Part shown: positions 63,546-64,000 of the stretch, piece after piece
How positions within the stretch are numbered: the first letter of the stretch is position 1
Layout: each line of letters starts with the position of its first letter
Source: a virus
DNA: 64,000 bases
IMG/VR virus record: IMGVR_UViG_3300025759_000061
Coordinates: 1 to 64,000 of that record
Reading direction: 5' to 3' (one strand)
Notes under the pieces: generated by a model
What the model saw: the letters and a program-made list of their open reading frames with translations, nothing else
What the model was told of the DNA's origin: nothing
Database searches by the model: none
Translations under genes and position numbers: made by a program

Positions 63546-64000
63546 TCGTAGAGGTTTCCTTGGTTTGCTGAGTGCTGTTGGTCTTGCACCGGAAGCCCTG
63601 AAAAATATTGTTGCAGAGAATAGTGTCAAGACCTTTGGCAACACAGTTGCTGGTGGTGCTTCTGGTCTTATTCGATCTATGAGTAGCCAAGAAAAAAACA
63701 GATTCAATCTCCGGAATCTCATCAGAAACAGCAAGGAACAGAATAGTGGGTATGAATTTGATGATAGTTACATACATGATCAAGCAGAGAAGATAGTGAT
63801 TGCACAAAACCCCGGATTATATGAGAAAACATTTGACAAGTACAAAGATAGTGATATGGACTCTATGAAATCATTCTCATCTTCTGTGAAAGACCATTAC
63901 AATAGACAAAAAATATTGGAATCCTCAGAGAAGTTTGAAAGAATGAAGATCACGAAGATGATTGAAATTCTGACTAAAAATGTTAAAAATATCCCATTTC
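63532..64000 (+). CDS. Partial ORF with Tat-like N-terminus, runs off the window
   Basis: At least 156 residues, open at the 3' edge. N-terminus MSEVDRRGFLGLLSAVG has the twin-arginine signal motif D-R-R-G-F-L-G and a hydrophobic stretch. The rest is charged, Ser/Asn/Lys-rich and helical. GGAG is 7 bp upstream of ATG 63532. Family unknown. Confidence 0.6.
   Translation, partial: MSEVDRRGFLGLLSAVGLAPEALKNIVAENSVKTFGNTVAGGASGLIRSMSSQEKNRFNLRNLIRNSKEQNSGYEFDDSYIHDQAEKIVIAQNPGLYEKTFDKYKDSDMDSMKSFSSSVKDHYNRQKILESSEKFERMKITKMIEILTKNVKNIPF

Noticed and set aside
1-64000. Integrase, attachment sites or insertion sequences
   Set aside because: No tyrosine or serine recombinase, transposase or flanking repeats were seen; only free-standing endonucleases.

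Overview
The window is a contiguous piece of a large tailed-phage genome of the T4 superfamily (contractile-tail myovirus). The evidence is a set of recognisable T4-type genes: portal gp20, prohead protease gp21, scaffold gp22, major capsid gp23, UvsY, UvsW, late sigma factor gp55, gp47/gp46, dNMP kinase gp1, sliding clamp gp45, clamp loader gp44/gp62 and RegA. All genes but one lie on the plus strand, densely packed with ATGA/TGATG overlaps. The host is probably an alphaproteobacterium. The phage tRNA-His lacks the encoded G-1 and has A73, as in some alphaproteobacteria, and there is a spike base protein of the RCAP_Rcc01079 type. The host call is inference.

Layout. (1) 0-9.4 kb: head morphogenesis, gp20 to gp23, with a spike-base gene and a LamG lectin-like gene inserted between gp20 and gp21, then a free-standing GIY-YIG endonuclease and a tail-tube-like gene. 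(2) 9.4-16.2 kb: recombination and late transcription (UvsY, UvsW, gp55, gp47, gp46), then a zinc-ribbon protein and a GGQ release-factor-like protein. (3) 16.2-20.6 kb: a first tRNA cluster (Ala, Pro, Gly, 2 Lys, Trp, Phe, Ile, 3 with CAT anticodon) interleaved with tiny ORFs. (4) 20.6-24 kb: a NAD+ salvage pair (NMN adenylyltransferase-Nudix and nicotinamide phosphoribosyltransferase) and an SDR enzyme. (5) 24-28.4 kb: more tRNAs, the only minus-strand gene, and a CobT/CobS-like pair (zincin-VWA protein plus MoxR-type AAA ATPase). (6) 28.5-34.4 kb: a glycosyltransferase and the replisome block (gp1, gp45, gp44, gp62, RegA, dUTPase). (7) 34.4-46.7 kb: a glycan cassette with GT-A and GT-B glycosyltransferases, a GT10 fucosyltransferase-like gene, methyltransferases, a HAD-nucleotidyltransferase fusion, a UDP-sugar dehydrogenase and an epimerase. 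(8) 46.7-48.3 kb: a three-gene membrane cassette with an ExbB/TolQ/MotA-like channel protein and an ExbD/MotB-like partner. (9) 48.3-50.3 kb: a second tRNA cluster with apparent structured RNAs. (10) 51.3-62.1 kb: early-type small genes behind repeated strong promoters, with Ser and Leu tRNAs, a zincin, an ADP-ribosyltransferase-like protein, a Gly/Asn-repeat secreted protein and an SPFH protein. (11) 62.1-64 kb: a late lysozyme-like gene, an HNH endonuclease and a truncated ORF.

Two promoter classes can be read directly. Late promoters have the core CTAAATA or TATAAATA, often embedded in the stop codon of the preceding gene. Early sigma70-like promoters have TTGAC(A/T), 16-17 bp, then TGCTATTAT, followed by a conserved transcribed start TAGAGAGAAAGG. 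gp55 presumably reads the first class and the host polymerase the second. The most unusual items are the ExbB/ExbD-like cassette, the tRNA-like and structured RNAs, composite terminator-promoters, and a 20-bp-phased repeat array in front of gene 55.
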